Assembly: GCF_026241095.1 (NCBI RefSeq)
Contig: NZ_JAPFGB010000003.1
Coordinates: 186,001 to 250,000 of the forward strand
Reading direction: 5' to 3'
DNA from: Saccharopolyspora sp. NFXS83
GTDB taxonomy: Bacteria; Actinomycetota; Actinomycetes; Mycobacteriales; Pseudonocardiaceae
DNA length: 64,000 nucleotides
Shown one piece after another: positions 44,709-53,743 of the stretch (positions are counted from its first letter, which is position 1; the number at the start of each line of letters is the position of its first letter). The position numbers and the translations under genes are program-made. The notes beneath the pieces were generated by a model. It saw only the letters and a list, made by a program, of their open reading frames with translations. It searched no databases and was not told the DNA's origin.

Positions 44709-45128
44709 TCAGCCGGGCTGGCTGCTGTCCTTCTGGCTGCCCCAGCCGTGCCAGCGGTCGATCTCGATCAGCGCGGACACCCGTGGCCGCTGCCGGTCGG
44801 GGTACTGCTGGCCGAGGTAGTGCTCGGCCAGCCGGTCGATGTCGGTCAGGCCGGTGTCCTCGCGCACCTCGGTGACCCTGCCGAGCAAGGTGACGTGGGT
44901 GTACCAGTCGCCGCTGTCGAGCACGGTCAGCGTGACGCGCGGGTCGCGGCGGATGTGGGCCAGCCGCTTGCGGCCCTCGTCCATGTTGACCAGCACCTTG
45001 TCGTTCTCCCACAGGTACCAGGTGGCGGCGGAGACCGGCTGCCCGTCCGAGCGCAACGTCGTGATGGTCGACGGGTTGGGCTTGCGCAGCAGGGCGATCG
45101 TGTCGGCGGGCAGCGGTGGCACGGACAT
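44709..45128 (-). CDS. PPOX-class flavin/F420-dependent oxidoreductase
   Basis: 139 residues, split-barrel fold: 'PNPSTITTLRSDGQPVSAATWYLWENDKV' region (about 19-47) and 'RDPRVTLTVLDSGDWYTHV' then 'RVSALIEIDRWHGWG'. Members reduce small molecules with F420 or FMN; substrate not visible. ATG at 45128 with GAGGAGG upstream. Confidence 0.8.
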   Translation of the reverse strand: MSVPPLPADTIALLRKPNPSTITTLRSDGQPVSAATWYLWENDKVLVNMDEGRKRLAHIRRDPRVTLTVLDSGDWYTHVTLLGRVTEVREDTGLTDIDRLAEHYLGQQYPDRQRPRVSALIEIDRWHGWGSQKDSSQPG

Positions 45129-45392
45129 GGGTCCTCCTCGTTCCTGCGTGGTCGTGCTGGCCGTGGCCAACGTACCGGCGCGCGCGGCCCGGCGCCGCAG
45201 CAGTCGGCGTGATCGCGGAGTCCCGGTCGAGTGTGGAGGGTGCGGCCGGGCGCATCGACGACGAGCGGACGAAACCGCTTCGGTTCGAGGAAATCGACCC
45301 TGTTGGTACACAGTGGACTGGGTGCTTCGTGGCCGTGGCGCGCGAACGCCGCCGCGCCGGACGGCACGACGGCGATCGATCCGCGGTGAGCA

Positions 45393-46286
45393 CTACCCGA
45401 TCGGGCAGGTGTCCCGGTACTCCTGGATCTCGGGTCCGCTCGGCGGCGGGCACAGGAACCGGTCGTAGCGGGTGTCCTCGTCGACGAAGCGCTTCAGCCA
45501 GGCGATGCTCGACTTCGCGATGGTGGTGTTGTCGGTGTTCGGGGCGAGGTGTCCGGCTCCGGCGAGTTCCAGGTACGCCTTGTCTGGATCTTCGGGGAGG
45601 CTCTCGTAGAACGGCTCCGCGTGGGTGCGGACCGAGGCGACGGTGTCGTCCTCGGCGCCGATGATCAGCGTCGGGGTCTGCACGGCGGACCAGTCCTTGA
45701 CGGTGTTCCACGGCGTCAGGGGAATCGCGGCCCGCAGATCCGGGTTGTCGAGGGCCGCTTGCAGCGAGCCGCCGCCGCCCATCGAGTGCCCCATCACGCC
45801 GAGCCGGTTCGGGTCGATGCGATCCGCCGCGCCGGATTCGGTGGTCAGGTGGTCGAGCGCCGCGAGCAGCTGGCGGGCCCGGGCGTCCGGCTGGTCGTAG
45901 CGGCTGAGCGTGTCGATGGTGAACACCACGAATCCCTGCGATGCCAGCCGGGGGCCGTACCAGGACATCGAGGATTGGGTCCCCGTGTAGCCGGGGGAAA
46001 TGGCCACCGCGCCGAAGGTGCCTTCGGAAGTGTCGGTCGGATAGTAGATCGTGCCGCCGCCGAAGTCGCTGACGCTGGTGCGCGACACCACTTCTTCCTC
46101 GACGGCGAAGCTGCCGAGGGGGGCTTCGATGCTCTCGTCGGTCGGGTCGGGGCCGCGCTGGTAGGAGTCCTCGGCGGCGTGCGCGATCGGCGAGCCGCCC
46201 GCCAGCAGGCCGAGCAGTGCGGTCGCGGCGACCAGGGTGCGGCGGTTGCGGCTGCGGCCGGTCGGTGAGGGCGATGTTGCAGTCAT
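45393..46286 (-). CDS. Secreted cutinase/PET-hydrolase-like polyesterase
   Basis: 297 residues: signal peptide (cleavage near AHA-AED, residues 36-39) and a mature part that follows the Thermobifida cutinase and LCC pattern closely: '[19 protein letters not shown]', 'FGGGTIYYP', '[11 protein letters not shown]', '[10 protein letters not shown]', 'AIPLTPW', '[13 protein letters not shown]', '[14 protein letters not shown]'. Triad Ser168, Asp214, His246; oxyanion Tyr100 and Met169; Trp193; likely disulfide Cys279-Cys294. Natural role is probably cutin or other polyester breakdown, in keeping with the plant-cell-wall genes around. ATG at 46286 with AAAGG upstream. Activity on PET is inference. 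Confidence 0.9.
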   Translation of the reverse strand: MTATSPSPTGRSRNRRTLVAATALLGLLAGGSPIAHAAEDSYQRGPDPTDESIEAPLGSFAVEEEVVSRTSVSDFGGGTIYYPTDTSEGTFGAVAISPGYTGTQSSMSWYGPRLASQGFVVFTIDTLSRYDQPDARARQLLAALDHLTTESGAADRIDPNRLGVMGHSMGGGGSLQAALDNPDLRAAIPLTPWNTVKDWSAVQTPTLIIGAEDDTVASVRTHAEPFYESLPEDPDKAYLELAGAGHLAPNTDNTTIAKSSIAWLKRFVDEDTRYDRFLCPPPSGPEIQEYRDTCPIG

Positions 46287-46500
46287 GAACCACGCCTTTC
46301 TCGAAGCGAATCGATGAGCGGTGCGCACTGCAGGGCACGGGGTTGATCACCACCGGTGCCGGGAATATCACGTTCCGATGATGTTGCCCGTTGCCTACTG
46401 GCGCGTCAAGAAGTCGGTTCCGCCGTCGGATTCGACGCGCCTTCTTCCTGCGGTGCGGCGCGATTTCGCTTCCGGGTGAGGTTCGCGCCGGTCATGCGTA

Positions 46501-46548
46501 TGACATCGATGTCCTAGGTGAATCGAGAAAGCTTTGACATCGATGACA
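46501..46548. promoter_or_regulatory. Paired LacI-type operators of the sugar-kinase operon
   Basis: TGACATCGATG occurs twice, at 46501-46511 and 46535-46545 (34 bp, about three helical turns apart). The first is part of the perfect palindrome GACATCGATGTC (46502-46513). A TTGACA at 46534-46539 overlaps the second copy. Probably bound by the LacI protein encoded at the end of the operon. Confidence 0.72.
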
Positions 46549-46615
46549 TGACTCGCGTTCCATCTGTGCCAGCCGGCAGAGCGGCCGGCGTCGTGGCCCG
46601 AAGGAGCGTGCCGAG

Positions 46616-48040
46616 GTGGAGTTCGCAACGACCGAAGCGGTCGTCGGCATCGACGTGGGCAGCACCGAGATCAAAGTGCTCGTCACCGATCGGCGCGGCG
46701 GGACGTTGAGCCTCCGGCGCACGCCGACCGACTGGCGCCGCACCGCCGACGGGCACAGCGAACTGCCCGCCGAGCTGCTCCTGAGCAGGGTCCTGTCCAC
46801 GATGGCCGGTGCCGTGCAGGTGGCAGAGCGGTCCGCCCACGGCCTCCGCGTCGCGGCCGTCGCGATCACCGGGATGGCCGAGTCCGGGGTCCTGCTCGAT
46901 CACGGCGGCACCCCGCTGCACCCGATCATCGCGTGGTTCGACCAGCGCGGCGGAGCCGAACTCGCCGCTCTGCCCGGAGATCTGGCGCGCGAGTTCAGCG
47001 CGCACACGGGACTGCCGCTGAGCCCGCTGTGCTCGTTCGCGAAGCTGAACCGGCTCGTCGAGCAGGGCCTGTCCCCGCGACGAGCCGGGCGCTGGCTCAA
47101 CGTTCCCGAGTACGTCGCGCACGCGCTGGGCGGCGCGGCGGTCACCGAACCGTCCCTCGCCTCCCGGACCGGGCTGCTCGACCAGGCGACCCAGGCGCCG
47201 TGGACCCCGGCGCTGGAGCACCTGGGGCTGCCCGCCGCGGTGTTGCCGCCGCTCACCCCCGCCGGGACGCCGATCGGCAACGTCGACCACCCCGCGGTCC
47301 CGGAGCCGGTGCGCGGCGCGGTGCTCAGCGTCGCCGGGCACGACCACCCGGTCGCCTCGGTCGCCAGCGGTGTCTGGCACGGCGAGCACCTGTTCGACTC
47401 GTGCGGCACCTCCGAGGCGCTGCTGCGCGTCGCTTCCGCGCCGCTGCGCGACGACCAGCGCGCACGGCTCACCGGCGAAGGCATCGCGCAAGGGATGCAC
47501 GTCCTGCCGGGCCGCTGGATCCTGCTCGGCGGCACTCGCGGCGGCCTGCTGCTGGACCAGGTCCTCGCGCTGGTGGGCCGCAAGGAACAACCGGGCCGGG
47601 CGGAACTCGACGAGCAGTGGCTCAGCGCACCTCCCGAAGGCGGAGCCGTCCAGGTCAGCGGTGCGCACGCCCGCAGCGAGCACGTCGACGTGCGGCTCGG
47701 CGGGGACGACGCGACACCGCTGCGGGTGTGGTCGGCGGCGCTGTCGCACGCCATGGCGGAGACCGACGCCGTGATCGCGCTGATGGCCGCGGAAGCCGGG
47801 CCGCACGAGCACGTCACCGCCGCGGGCGGCTGGACCCGGATGGGCAGCTTCCGCGCCGCGAAGCAGCGCAGCCTCCCCGAAATCGCCTACTCGCGCATCG
47901 ACCAGCCCAGCGCCTACGGCGCAGCCATCTTCGCCGCCCGTGCCGCCGCGCACGCCGACGGCGAGACCGCGGTGTCCGCAGTGGACATCGCCCGTCATTT
48001 CACCGAGAACACCCTCGACACCATCGGAGCGCAACCATGA
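46616..48040 (+). CDS. FGGY-family carbohydrate kinase
   Basis: 474 residues. 'VVGIDVGSTEIKVLVTD' phosphate loop, 'AITGMAESGVLLD', 'PIIAWFDQRG' and the C-terminal 'VTAAGGWTRMGSF' (FGGY_C adenosine motif); 'AGHDHPVASVASG' and 'FDSCGTSEALL' in the middle. Substrate sugar not assignable; xylulokinase/fuculokinase-like COG1070. GTG at 46616 with AAGGAG upstream. First of a five-gene operon with overlapping ends. Confidence 0.85.
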   Translation: MEFATTEAVVGIDVGSTEIKVLVTDRRGGTLSLRRTPTDWRRTADGHSELPAELLLSRVLSTMAGAVQVAERSAHGLRVAAVAITGMAESGVLLDHGGTPLHPIIAWFDQRGGAELAALPGDLAREFSAHTGLPLSPLCSFAKLNRLVEQGLSPRRAGRWLNVPEYVAHALGGAAVTEPSLASRTGLLDQATQAPWTPALEHLGLPAAVLPPLTPAGTPIGNVDHPAVPEPVRGAVLSVAGHDHPVASVASGVWHGEHLFDSCGTSEALLRVASAPLRDDQRARLTGEGIAQGMHVLPGRWILLGGTRGGLLLDQVLALVGRKEQPGRAELDEQWLSAPPEGGAVQVSGAHARSEHVDVRLGGDDATPLRVWSAALSHAMAETDAVIALMAAEAGPHEHVTAAGGWTRMGSFRAAKQRSLPEIAYSRIDQPSAYGAAIFAARAAAHADGETAVSAVDIARHFTENTLDTIGAQP

Positions 48041-48939
48041 CCGCGGCCCTCGCCGACATCGCCCAGTCCGACGGCACCTTCGCCATCGTCGCGCTCGACC
48101 AGCGCAACACCTTGCGGCGCATGTTCACCGCCGCGAACCAGCCCATCGACGACGACCTGCTGCGCCGGTTCAAGGGGGACGTGGTCGGCGGGCTCTCGCC
48201 CAGCGCGAGCGGCCTGCTCGTCGACCCCGACTTCGGTGTTCCGGCCGCCGTCGAGGACGGCAACCTCGCACCCGGCGCCGGGCTCGCGGTCGCCGCCGAG
48301 CCGTCCGACCGCGGGAAGTTCGGCGACGAGCCGCTGACCCGCCGCGAGCCCGCGCAGAACGCCCGGTGGGTGCGCGACATGGGCGGGCACGCCGTGAAGT
48401 TCTTCGTCCAGCTGCGCGCGGACCGGGACCGCGAGCTCGGCGGCCGGGACGTCTCGGCGGAGGCGGTCGACGCAGCCGCGGAGGTCGTCGCGGACTGCCG
48501 CGCCGACGGCGTGCCCTCGGTGATCGAGAACCTGATCTACCCGCTGCCCGGTGAGGGCGAGCTGTCCCCGCAGGCCCGCGCCGACGCGATCATCGAGTCC
48601 GCCCGCGCGCTCGACGAGCTCAAGCCCGACCTGCTGAAGCTGGAGTACCCGGGTTCGGCCGAGGCGTGCCGCCGGCTCGCGGAGGTCGTCACCGTCCCGT
48701 GGGTCGTGCTCTCCGCCGGGGTCGGCTTCGACGAGTTCCAGGACGTGCTGCGGATCTCCTGCGACGAAGGCGGCGCCTCCGGCTTCATCGCCGGGCGCGC
48801 CTTCTGGAAGGACGCGGTGGCGCTGGACCAGCCCGACCGCCGCCCCTTCCTCGCCGACACGGCCCGCCGCAGGCTCGATCAGTGCGTGACGGCCATCCAG
48901 GGCCGCGCCACTCCCTGGACCTCGATCACCGCCGCCTGA
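48037..48939 (+). CDS. LacD/YihT-like class I aldolase
   Basis: 300 residues of the tagatose-1,6-bisphosphate aldolase family (COG3684): 'FAIVALDQRNTLRRMF', 'GLLVDPDFG', 'AVKFFVQLRAD', 'SVIENLIYPL', 'DLLKLEYPG' (probable Schiff-base lysine near 199) and 'VVLSAGVGFDEF', 'SGFIAGRAFWKD'. Splits a keto-sugar phosphate to two three-carbon pieces. ATG overlaps the kinase stop by four bases. Related enzymes act on tagatose-bisphosphate or sulfofructose-phosphate; no sulfosugar marker is seen. Confidence 0.82.
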   Translation: MTAALADIAQSDGTFAIVALDQRNTLRRMFTAANQPIDDDLLRRFKGDVVGGLSPSASGLLVDPDFGVPAAVEDGNLAPGAGLAVAAEPSDRGKFGDEPLTRREPAQNARWVRDMGGHAVKFFVQLRADRDRELGGRDVSAEAVDAAAEVVADCRADGVPSVIENLIYPLPGEGELSPQARADAIIESARALDELKPDLLKLEYPGSAEACRRLAEVVTVPWVVLSAGVGFDEFQDVLRISCDEGGASGFIAGRAFWKDAVALDQPDRRPFLADTARRRLDQCVTAIQGRATPWTSITAA

Positions 48940-48983
48940 CCGGGAAGCCGATGGACGGTCCGCGCAGCGGGTCGTTCAGCGCA

Positions 48984-49133
48984 ACCTCAGCGGTTTCCTC
49001 GCCGCCCCTTCGCCGCGATGTGGCGGAGCTGCCGGCACGGCGACATCGCCGCTCTCGCGAGGAAGCCGCTGAGAACCCGCCGGTCGTCGGCTTGCTCAAG
49101 CCGGTCACTGCGCAGCGGCTCCGCCGCTGGCAG
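48984..49133 (+). repeat. Structured intergenic repeat, copy C
   Basis: Stem arms CAGCGGTTTCCTCGC (48988-49002) and GCGAGGAAGCCGCTG (49057-49071), with one G-U pair; apical stem GCGATGT/ACATCGC; then GAACCCGCCGG and a closing CAGCGGCTCCGCCGCTG hairpin. Lies between the aldolase and sugar-porter genes, inside the operon. Confidence 0.8.
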
Positions 49134-49204
49134 GACGACGAACGACTCTGAAGATTCCGCACCGCTCTTTCCCGGCAGCGTCGCCGGAGAAATGAGGTTC
49201 GACC

Positions 49205-50584
49205 GTGGCCACCACGTCACTCGATCCCGCACCACCCTCCCGCGCCGCCGGGAAGGCCGTCACCGGAGCCGCGCTCGTCGCGGCGCTCGGCGGGCTGCTG
49301 TTCGGCTACGACACCGGCGTCATCTCGGCGGCCCTGCTCTACATCGCCCCTGAGTTCCAGCTCTCCGAGCTGTGGCAGCAGGTCGTGGTGGCCTCGCTGC
49401 TGGTCGGGGCGATCGTCGGCGTCGGGCTCGGCGGCGTCATCGCCGACGCCCTGGGACGCAGGCGCACCCTGTCGATCACCAGCGTGGTGTTCACCGCCGG
49501 TGCGGTGATCTCGGCGCTGGCACCGGATCTGCCGACGCTGCTCGGTTCGCGGCTGCTGCTCGGCTTCGCCATCGGTACGGCGTCGTTGTCGGTGCCCGCC
49601 TACATCGCCGAGATCGCGCCGCCGGAGAAGCGCGGCAGCCTGGTGTCGATCAACCAGATCATGATCAGCTCCGGGATCCTGCTGTCCTACATGTCCGGGT
49701 ACGTGCTCGCCGAAGCGGGCGCGTGGCGCTGGATGCTGGGGCTGGCCGGACTGCCGTCGCTGCTGATGTTCGCCGGCCTGTTCCGGCTGCCGGAGAGCCC
49801 CCGCTGGCTCGTCTCGCGCGGGCGGCTGCCGGAAGCGCGCGAGGTGCTGCGGCGCATCGTCGGTCCTGACCGGGTCGAATCGGAGCTGCGGACGTTGTCC
49901 TCGGCGGTCACCGCCGAGGACGGCGTGACCTACCGGGACGTGCTCAAGCCCGCGATGCGCCCGGCGATCTACCTCGGCATCGGCGTGGCCGCGGTGAACC
50001 AGCTGGTCGGCGTCAACGCGATCACCTACTACGCGCCGACCTTGCTGACCAAGGCCGGGTTCGGGGCGTCGGCGGCGATCCTGTCGTCGGTGGGCATCGG
50101 CGTGGCCAACGTGGCGTTCACCCTCGTCGGGCTGCTGCTGGTCGACCGGATCGGGCGCCGCCCGCTGCTGCTGGTGGGTCTCGGCGGGGTCGTCATCTCG
50201 CTGGTGGGGATCGGCCTGCTCTACGCGGTGACAGACCTCAGCGGCGGGTGGGGCGTCGCGCTGGTCGCGCTGCTGATCACCTACGAGGCGATGTTCTCGG
50301 CCAGCATCGGACTCGCCATGTGGCTGATCAACAGCGAGATCTTCCCGACCGCGCTGCGCGGCAAGGCCGGCAGCTTCGGCATGTTCACCCACTGGGGCCT
50401 GAACCTGATCATCTCGCTGACCGTGCTGAGCGCCTTCGAAGCGTTCACGCCCAGCGGGCTGTTCTGGCTCTACGCCCTGTTCGGCCTGATCGGCTTCTTC
50501 TACCTGAAGAAGTACCTGCCGGAGACCCGCAACCGCACGCTCGAAGAGGTCGAGGAGATCCTGCGGGCCAGGGCGCGGAAATGA
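49205..50584 (+). CDS. MFS sugar porter (SP family)
   Basis: 459 residues, twelve membrane segments. Sugar-porter signatures: 'GLLFGYDTGVISAALLYI', 'ADALGRRRTLSITS', 'PESPRWLVSRGRLPEAREVL', 'DRIGRRPLLLVG' and 'LPETRNRTLEEVEEIL'. Resembles XylE/IolT type proton symporters for sugars or polyols. GTG at 49205 with TGAGG upstream. Third gene of the kinase-aldolase operon, 265 bp after the aldolase with a structured repeat in the gap. Confidence 0.88.
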   Translation: MATTSLDPAPPSRAAGKAVTGAALVAALGGLLFGYDTGVISAALLYIAPEFQLSELWQQVVVASLLVGAIVGVGLGGVIADALGRRRTLSITSVVFTAGAVISALAPDLPTLLGSRLLLGFAIGTASLSVPAYIAEIAPPEKRGSLVSINQIMISSGILLSYMSGYVLAEAGAWRWMLGLAGLPSLLMFAGLFRLPESPRWLVSRGRLPEAREVLRRIVGPDRVESELRTLSSAVTAEDGVTYRDVLKPAMRPAIYLGIGVAAVNQLVGVNAITYYAPTLLTKAGFGASAAILSSVGIGVANVAFTLVGLLLVDRIGRRPLLLVGLGGVVISLVGIGLLYAVTDLSGGWGVALVALLITYEAMFSASIGLAMWLINSEIFPTALRGKAGSFGMFTHWGLNLIISLTVLSAFEAFTPSGLFWLYALFGLIGFFYLKKYLPETRNRTLEEVEEILRARARK

Positions 50585-51198
50585 GCCCGCTCGCGGTGTT
50601 CGTCTCCGGTGCTCCGGCCAGCGGCAAGACCACGCTGGCCGGGGCGCTGGCCGAACGGCTGGGTGCCGCGCTGCTGGACCTCGACGTCGTCACCGGGCCG
50701 TTGACCTCCCTGCTGGGCGAGGTCAGCGGCGCGGGGGCGGCGCTGGACCACCCGTGGATGCGGGAGCACGCCCGCGGTGCGCGCTACGAGTCCCTGCTGG
50801 CCACGGCGTTGGACTCGGTGCGGGTCGGCACCTCCGCGGTGCTCGTCGCGCCGTTCACCGCCGAACGTGCCGACCCCGCTTCGTGGACGGCCGCCACCGA
50901 GCGGTTCCGCGCCGCGGGCGCCGACCCGGTGCTGGTCTGGATGGACAGCCCGCCGGAGGTGATCCTGTCCCGGATGCGCGGGCGGGCCGCCGAACGCGAC
51001 GCCGACAAGCTCGCCGACCCGGCGAAGGTGCTGGCCGCGCGGGCGGCCCCGCCGATCACGCCGCACGTTAGGGTGGACGCGACGCGGCCGACCGCCGAGC
51101 AGCTCGCCGAGCTGGACCGGAGCGGCCTGAGTGGAAGGAAACCGGCGTGCCTGGAGGCAACGTCACGCTCTACGACGTGGCCACCGCGGCCGGGGTGA
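50581..51198 (+). CDS. P-loop small-molecule kinase (gluconokinase/AAA-like)
   Basis: 205 residues with Walker A 'VSGAPASGKTTLAGALAE' (about 8-25), a 'LDLDVVTGPL' acidic strand, lid-like 'SRMRGRAAERDADKLADP' and 'HVRVDATRPTAEQLAE'. Resembles gluconate/shikimate-type kinases used in sugar breakdown. ATG overlaps the transporter stop by four bases. The last 17 codons overlap the lacI start in another frame. A second kinase in the operon may make a bisphosphate for the aldolase (inference). Confidence 0.75.
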   Translation: MSPLAVFVSGAPASGKTTLAGALAERLGAALLDLDVVTGPLTSLLGEVSGAGAALDHPWMREHARGARYESLLATALDSVRVGTSAVLVAPFTAERADPASWTAATERFRAAGADPVLVWMDSPPEVILSRMRGRAAERDADKLADPAKVLAARAAPPITPHVRVDATRPTAEQLAELDRSGLSGRKPACLEATSRSTTWPPRPG

Positions 51199-52169
51199 GC
51201 CCGAAGACCGTCTCCCGGGTGATCAACGGGGCGGCCGGGGTCTCCGAAGGCACCCGCGACCAGGTGCAGGCCACCATCGAGGAGCTGAACTACCGGCCGA
51301 ACTTCCACGCCCGCTCGCTGCGGGTGGGCCGCGACGAGGCGATCGGCGTGGTGCTGGAATCGCTGTCGGACCCGTTCTTCGCCGAGATGGCCAGCGTCAT
51401 CGAGCAGAGCGCGCTGGAACGCGGCCACGCGGTGCTCGTCTCCAGCGTCGGCGGTGACCCGGAACGCGAGCACGGGCTGGTGGAAAGCCTGCTGCAGCGC
51501 CAGGTCTCCGGCCTGATCATGGTTCCGGTGAGCCGCGACCAGAGCTACCTGCGCGCCGTCGCGGGCAACACGCCGGTGGTCTTCGCGGACCGTCCGGCGC
51601 GGCCGGTGACCGGGCTCGGCACCACCGTCCTCGGGGACGACTTCGGCGCGGCGGAAGCCGCGACCCGGCACCTGCTGCACTCCGGGCACACCCGGATCGC
51701 GCTCATCGGCGACCGGCCCGACGTCTACACCACCGGCGAGCGGATCCGCGGCTACCGCAGCGCCATGGAGTCCTCCCGAGTCGGGGTGGACGAGCACCTC
51801 GTCAAGACCGGCTTGTCCAGTGCGGCGGAAGCCCGCAGCGCACTCGACGACCTGCTGCGCTCGCTGGAGCCGCCCACGGCGGTGCTCTCGTCGAACGCGC
51901 GCTGCTCGCTCGGCGTGGTGCCCGCGCTGCACGCGCGCGGGCGCCCCGACATCGCCTTCATCAGCTTCGGCGACTTCCCGATGGCCGAGTCCCTGTACCC
52001 GGCGGTCACCGTCGTCGACCAGGCCCCCGCCGCCATCGCCCGCACCGCCACCGAGGAGTTGTTCAAGCAGCTCGACGGCACGGCCGGAACCGGCGCGACC
52101 CTGACCCTCCCGCTGAACCTGCGCGCCCGCGGCTCGGGTGAGATCCCGCTCTCGGCGGTGGGGCGGTAG
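51147..52169 (+). CDS. LacI-family regulator of the sugar-kinase operon
   Basis: 340 residues. DNA-binding domain at residues 5-50 ('TLYDVATAAGVSPKTVSRVI', then hinge 'YRPNFHARSLR'), followed by a periplasmic-binding-like sensor ('AIGVVLESLSDPFFAEM', 'VVFADRPAR', 'TRIALIGDRP'). GTG at 51147 with GGAAGGAA upstream; starts inside the preceding kinase gene. Co-transcribed with the genes it likely represses through 46501-46548. Confidence 0.87.
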   Translation: MPGGNVTLYDVATAAGVSPKTVSRVINGAAGVSEGTRDQVQATIEELNYRPNFHARSLRVGRDEAIGVVLESLSDPFFAEMASVIEQSALERGHAVLVSSVGGDPEREHGLVESLLQRQVSGLIMVPVSRDQSYLRAVAGNTPVVFADRPARPVTGLGTTVLGDDFGAAEAATRHLLHSGHTRIALIGDRPDVYTTGERIRGYRSAMESSRVGVDEHLVKTGLSSAAEARSALDDLLRSLEPPTAVLSSNARCSLGVVPALHARGRPDIAFISFGDFPMAESLYPAVTVVDQAPAAIARTATEELFKQLDGTAGTGATLTLPLNLRARGSGEIPLSAVGR

Positions 52170-52173
52170 GGGG

Positions 52174-53535
52174 TTAGGAGAGCGGCCGGTTGCTCTGGCG
52201 TCGAACGCGGATGGCCAGCAGCGCTCCACTCGCATCCATGTGCACGTGTCCCTTCCACTCCCGTTCGGCGCTCGTCTTGTTGCGGTGCCAGGCCTTCAGC
52301 GCGGTCGGTACGCGTGCTTCGTGCTCGTCGAGCCGTCCAGCCGCCAGCAGGTCGTACTGATCGGCGAGGAGTGCGGAGTACACCTCGACCCGACGTCCCT
52401 TCAACCGGAACACCTGATCGGTGCCCACGAACGACATCCCGCCGAGGGTGATGCTGGCGTCACCCTGAGCTCCCGGTACCGAGTCGGCCCCGGTCGTTCC
52501 GAGGCGTTTGCGTTGGCGCTCCGTCAGGAGATCGCTCGCTGCCGCGCGGTCGCCTGCGAAGGTGAGCAGGGAAGCAGCGCTGGTTCGGACCAGGAGCCGG
52601 GACAACCATCCCCGGCGGTCTTCAGGAACAGCGAACCCCGGGCGCGAACTCTGCCGCCCATCAGCGTCGATGCAGGTGATCCATGGTGGGAGATTGAGGT
52701 CCTCGGCGGGCAGGGACACATCCGCAGCGGCGAGGACGCCGTTCCCCTCAGCAGCAAGCAGACGGGTCTCGATGTCGTTGCCGTGGCGCAGTCCCGTGGC
52801 CGTCATCAGTGCAGGAACAGGATTCCCGCGGAGATCTGATTCGCCGATCAGTATCGTGTGCACGCGCTGTTGGGACAGCACCAGCTGGCCGTGGAGGGAA
52901 TCGGGTCTGCTGTGGGAACCTCTGGTGTCGATTGCTACGAGCCGTGGGGGACTTCCGGGTTTGCGCCCGACGAGGAAGTAGTTCGGTCTCGTCGCCGTGG
53001 TACCCGCTGCGGGTTTTCCGCTTCTCACCCCGCAGAACGCCGTGAGCACGAGTTCGGCGTCAAGGGAGTCGAACCGGTAATCGGGGTACTGCTGTCGCAG
53101 GACGTGCTGGGCGGCGGCCAAGCCGAACGAAGTTCCGAGGTCTCGCGCCTGGACCGCTTTCCGGTGGTAGTTCAAATCATTGCCGTCCCCGCTCAGCCTC
53201 AGCCGGCCTCGTGAGGCTGCATCGAGTGACGTCACATAACGCAGGCAATCCCAGTGCTGTGCCAGCGCACGGGCGGAACCTTGTCCGGCGAGGGCGGTGG
53301 CGCGAGCGAAGGTGTGCAGTACCTGCCAGGGGGTGACCGACATGTGGTCTCCCGGGCGCACTCCCGGGACGGGAGTGACCTGCTTCGGGCGAGCATGCGG
53401 CTGTTGTCCGTTCTTGATTCGTCCGCGGTCGAGTTTCGCGGGGCGGGTGCGAACCCGGTCAGCCAGGGCTGAGGACGACTGGAACAGTACGTCCGATTCC
53501 TGGTTGAGGTTCTTCAGCGCGGCATGGATCTTCAC
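52174..53535 (-). CDS. Unrecognised protein with a possible degenerate nuclease motif
   Basis: 453 residues, no family I can name. Features: basic N-terminus, a helical block, then 'YPDYRFDSLDAELVLTAFCG' and 'RPNYFLVGRKPGSPPRLVAID-TRGSH' (about 195-222) followed by 'QLVLSQQRV', an arrangement reminiscent of PD-(D/E)xK folds where ExK would be DTR. No membrane helices or signal peptide. GTG at 53535 with GGAGGG upstream. GC is lower than in neighbours and it interrupts two sugar loci, converging on the lacI gene, so it may be acquired. Function unknown. Confidence 0.55.
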   Translation of the reverse strand: MKIHAALKNLNQESDVLFQSSSALADRVRTRPAKLDRGRIKNGQQPHARPKQVTPVPGVRPGDHMSVTPWQVLHTFARATALAGQGSARALAQHWDCLRYVTSLDAASRGRLRLSGDGNDLNYHRKAVQARDLGTSFGLAAAQHVLRQQYPDYRFDSLDAELVLTAFCGVRSGKPAAGTTATRPNYFLVGRKPGSPPRLVAIDTRGSHSRPDSLHGQLVLSQQRVHTILIGESDLRGNPVPALMTATGLRHGNDIETRLLAAEGNGVLAAADVSLPAEDLNLPPWITCIDADGRQSSRPGFAVPEDRRGWLSRLLVRTSAASLLTFAGDRAAASDLLTERQRKRLGTTGADSVPGAQGDASITLGGMSFVGTDQVFRLKGRRVEVYSALLADQYDLLAAGRLDEHEARVPTALKAWHRNKTSAEREWKGHVHMDASGALLAIRVRRQSNRPLS

Positions 53536-53743
53536 TCGCCCTCCACCGGTGCTTGATCGTCTCGGCGTTCTCAACTCACCACACGGATCGCGCCGCTGTC
53601 TGCCGCCTGTCGGCTGACGTTCGGAGCAGCGTTCTCGGCCGTTGTTCGTCGTCCGATCGGCGCAGGATTGCGGCTTTCAGCGGGTGGTCCAAGGGCTGTC
53701 GGTGGCGACGTGTGATCACAGATGGGCTGGTGGGGACAACGGA

